A stretch of DNA of 7,239 nucleotides from positions 3,184 through 10,422 of the forward strand of contig NZ_PTQZ01000036.1 in assembly GCF_002943415.1 (NCBI RefSeq), read 5' to 3'. The first letter of the stretch is position 1. Each line of letters opens with the position of its first letter. The translations under genes were made by a program, and so were the position numbers. Below, one piece after another: positions 6,720 to 7,239 of this stretch. Origin of the DNA: Amnimonas aquatica (GTDB lineage: Bacteria > Pseudomonadota > Gammaproteobacteria > Pseudomonadales > Moraxellaceae). The notes below the pieces were generated by a model that worked only from the letters and a program-made list of their open reading frames with translations, did not search any database and was not told where the DNA came from.

Positions 6720-6751
6720 GCGCATTCCCTGCATCGTCTGCGGGAATGCGC
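6720..6751. promoter_or_regulatory. 10-bp inverted repeat over the hisB -35 region
   Basis: GCGCATTCCC (6720-6729) and GGGAATGCGC (6742-6751) are exact reverse complements separated by 12 nt. An inner GCA/TGC pairing (6731-6733 with 6739-6741) extends it after one bulged T. It lies 8 bp upstream of the hisB -10, in the region shared with the divergent PanZ-like gene. An operator is the simplest reading. A terminator is unlikely, because it precedes both genes' predicted transcription starts. Confidence 0.55.
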
Positions 6752-6816
6752 GGTCCTGATGTCGCTGCCAGCGCACATCCCCGGCATCACGGCTGCGCAG
6801 CCACGCGCCCGGGCGT

Positions 6817-6822
6817 TACACT
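6817..6822 (+). promoter_or_regulatory. candidate -10 for the PanZ-like gene
   Basis: TACACT matches TATAAT at four of six positions, and TGCGCA 17 bp upstream (6794-6799) matches TTGACA at three. Transcription would start near 6829, about 18 nt before the ATG. This is a tentative call based mainly on position. Confidence 0.35.
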
Positions 6823-6846
6823 GTCGGCCTGCACACAGGAGTCATC

Positions 6847-7173
6847 ATGCCCGTCACCGCGCAGCCGCAATCCTTCCCACTCGATGCCGAGCTGAGCGAG
6901 CGTCTCGCCCGCCTGCAGCCGGCCCTGCCCCTGGCGCCGGGCGCCGCCGGCGATGTGTTCTACATCGGCTGGTTCAACACCCGCCCCATTTCCGCCGCCT
7001 GGGCGACGGGGCCGGATGACGGCCGCCAGCTCACCGGCTTCGCCATCCACCCGGCCACCCGCGGACGCGGCGTGCTGGCGCGGCTGGCGCAGGAAATGCG
7101 CGCGCTGGAGAACGCCGCCGGCCGCCGCGTGCTGTCCGCCGACGACTACTCGGCGCTGGATACCGAAGACTGA
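6847..7173 (+). CDS. small GNAT-fold protein, PanZ/PanM-like
   Basis: This 108-aa protein resembles E. coli PanZ (PanM), an acetyl-CoA-binding GNAT-fold protein that helps PanD mature and senses CoA status. The matching part is FYIGWFNTRPISAAWA (38-53) followed by LTGFAIHPATRGRGVLARL (62-80). The latter lines up with PanZ's LRVREVTRRRGVGQYL and carries a partial acetyl-CoA pyrophosphate-binding loop, with R72 and G75 in place but Leu where the motif wants Gly or Ala. The protein is about 20 residues shorter than E. coli PanZ and lacks the ALGF helix near its end; neither alternative frame past the stop clearly restores it. The ATG at 6847 has a strong SD (AGGAG, 6837-6841, 5-nt spacing). It is divergent from hisB. 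PanZ-like is my best reading; a generic GNAT protein is the alternative. Confidence 0.6.
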   Translation: MPVTAQPQSFPLDAELSERLARLQPALPLAPGAAGDVFYIGWFNTRPISAAWATGPDDGRQLTGFAIHPATRGRGVLARLAQEMRALENAAGRRVLSADDYSALDTED

Positions 7174-7239
7174 GCCAGGCCTTGCCTTCCGGCATCTGGC
7201 GGCAGGGTCGCGCGGCTCAGCCCGGGACCGGCAGGTCGC
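7174..7239. other. downstream edge, weak hairpin and possible end of a minus-strand gene
   Basis: GCCAG (7174-7178) and CTGGC (7196-7200) flank an inner GCC-TTCC-GGC stem (7184-7193) just past the PanZ-like stop, a weak terminator candidate without a T-tract. On the minus strand a frame entering from the right edge reads ...DLPVPG and stops with TGA at 7217-7219. This could be the C-terminus of a convergent gene, but only a few codons are visible. Confidence 0.25.

Overview
The window looks like chromosomal DNA from a GC-rich gammaproteobacterium. Codon third positions are strongly G/C. HisB is the monofunctional dehydratase form rather than the HisB phosphatase fusion of enterics and xanthomonads. 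The minus-strand order hisB-hisH-hisA with a separate hisF, together with a PanZ-like acetyltransferase fold, fits gammaproteobacteria outside the Enterobacteriaceae. I cannot name a genus from the sequence alone.

Layout, left to right. Positions 1-295 are non-coding apart from a possible tail of an upstream gene at the extreme left edge. They hold two long, nearly perfect hairpins whose stems are unrelated but whose 15-nt loops are the same sequence in inverted orientation; this is the most unusual thing in the window. hisF (296-1069, minus) follows. A 142-bp divergent promoter region separates it from two plus-strand flavoproteins that form an apparent operon: an HI0933/YhiN (BaiN) family protein (1212-2450) and a COG2509-type NAD(P)/FAD-dependent oxidoreductase (2480-4090). 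A 36-bp convergent gap with a hairpin separates these from phnA (4127-4480, minus). phnA lies downstream of, and on the same strand as, hisA (4619-5347), hisH (5435-6082) and hisB (6079-6672). A second divergent region (6673-6846) carries a consensus -10 for hisB and a 10-bp inverted repeat. It leads into a small plus-strand GNAT/PanZ-like gene (6847-7173). The last 66 bases hold no gene I can establish.

How the genes work together. HisA, HisH, HisF and HisB carry out consecutive steps of histidine synthesis: HisA isomerises ProFAR to PRFAR, the HisH-HisF glutamine amidotransferase/cyclase makes imidazole glycerol phosphate (IGP) and AICAR, and HisB dehydrates IGP. HisH and HisB are translationally coupled through a 4-bp GTGA overlap. 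hisF, which encodes the obligate partner of HisH, is cut off from hisA by about 3.5 kb of unrelated genes and has its own promoter. That promoter shares a 16-bp -10/start-region block (15 of 16 identical) with the hisB promoter, which suggests the split pathway is still expressed in parallel. The two flavoproteins and PhnA have no known role in histidine synthesis.

The protein-coding content is ordinary housekeeping. The novelty is in the non-coding DNA: the paired conserved-loop, variable-stem hairpins, and several inverted repeats placed at gene junctions.
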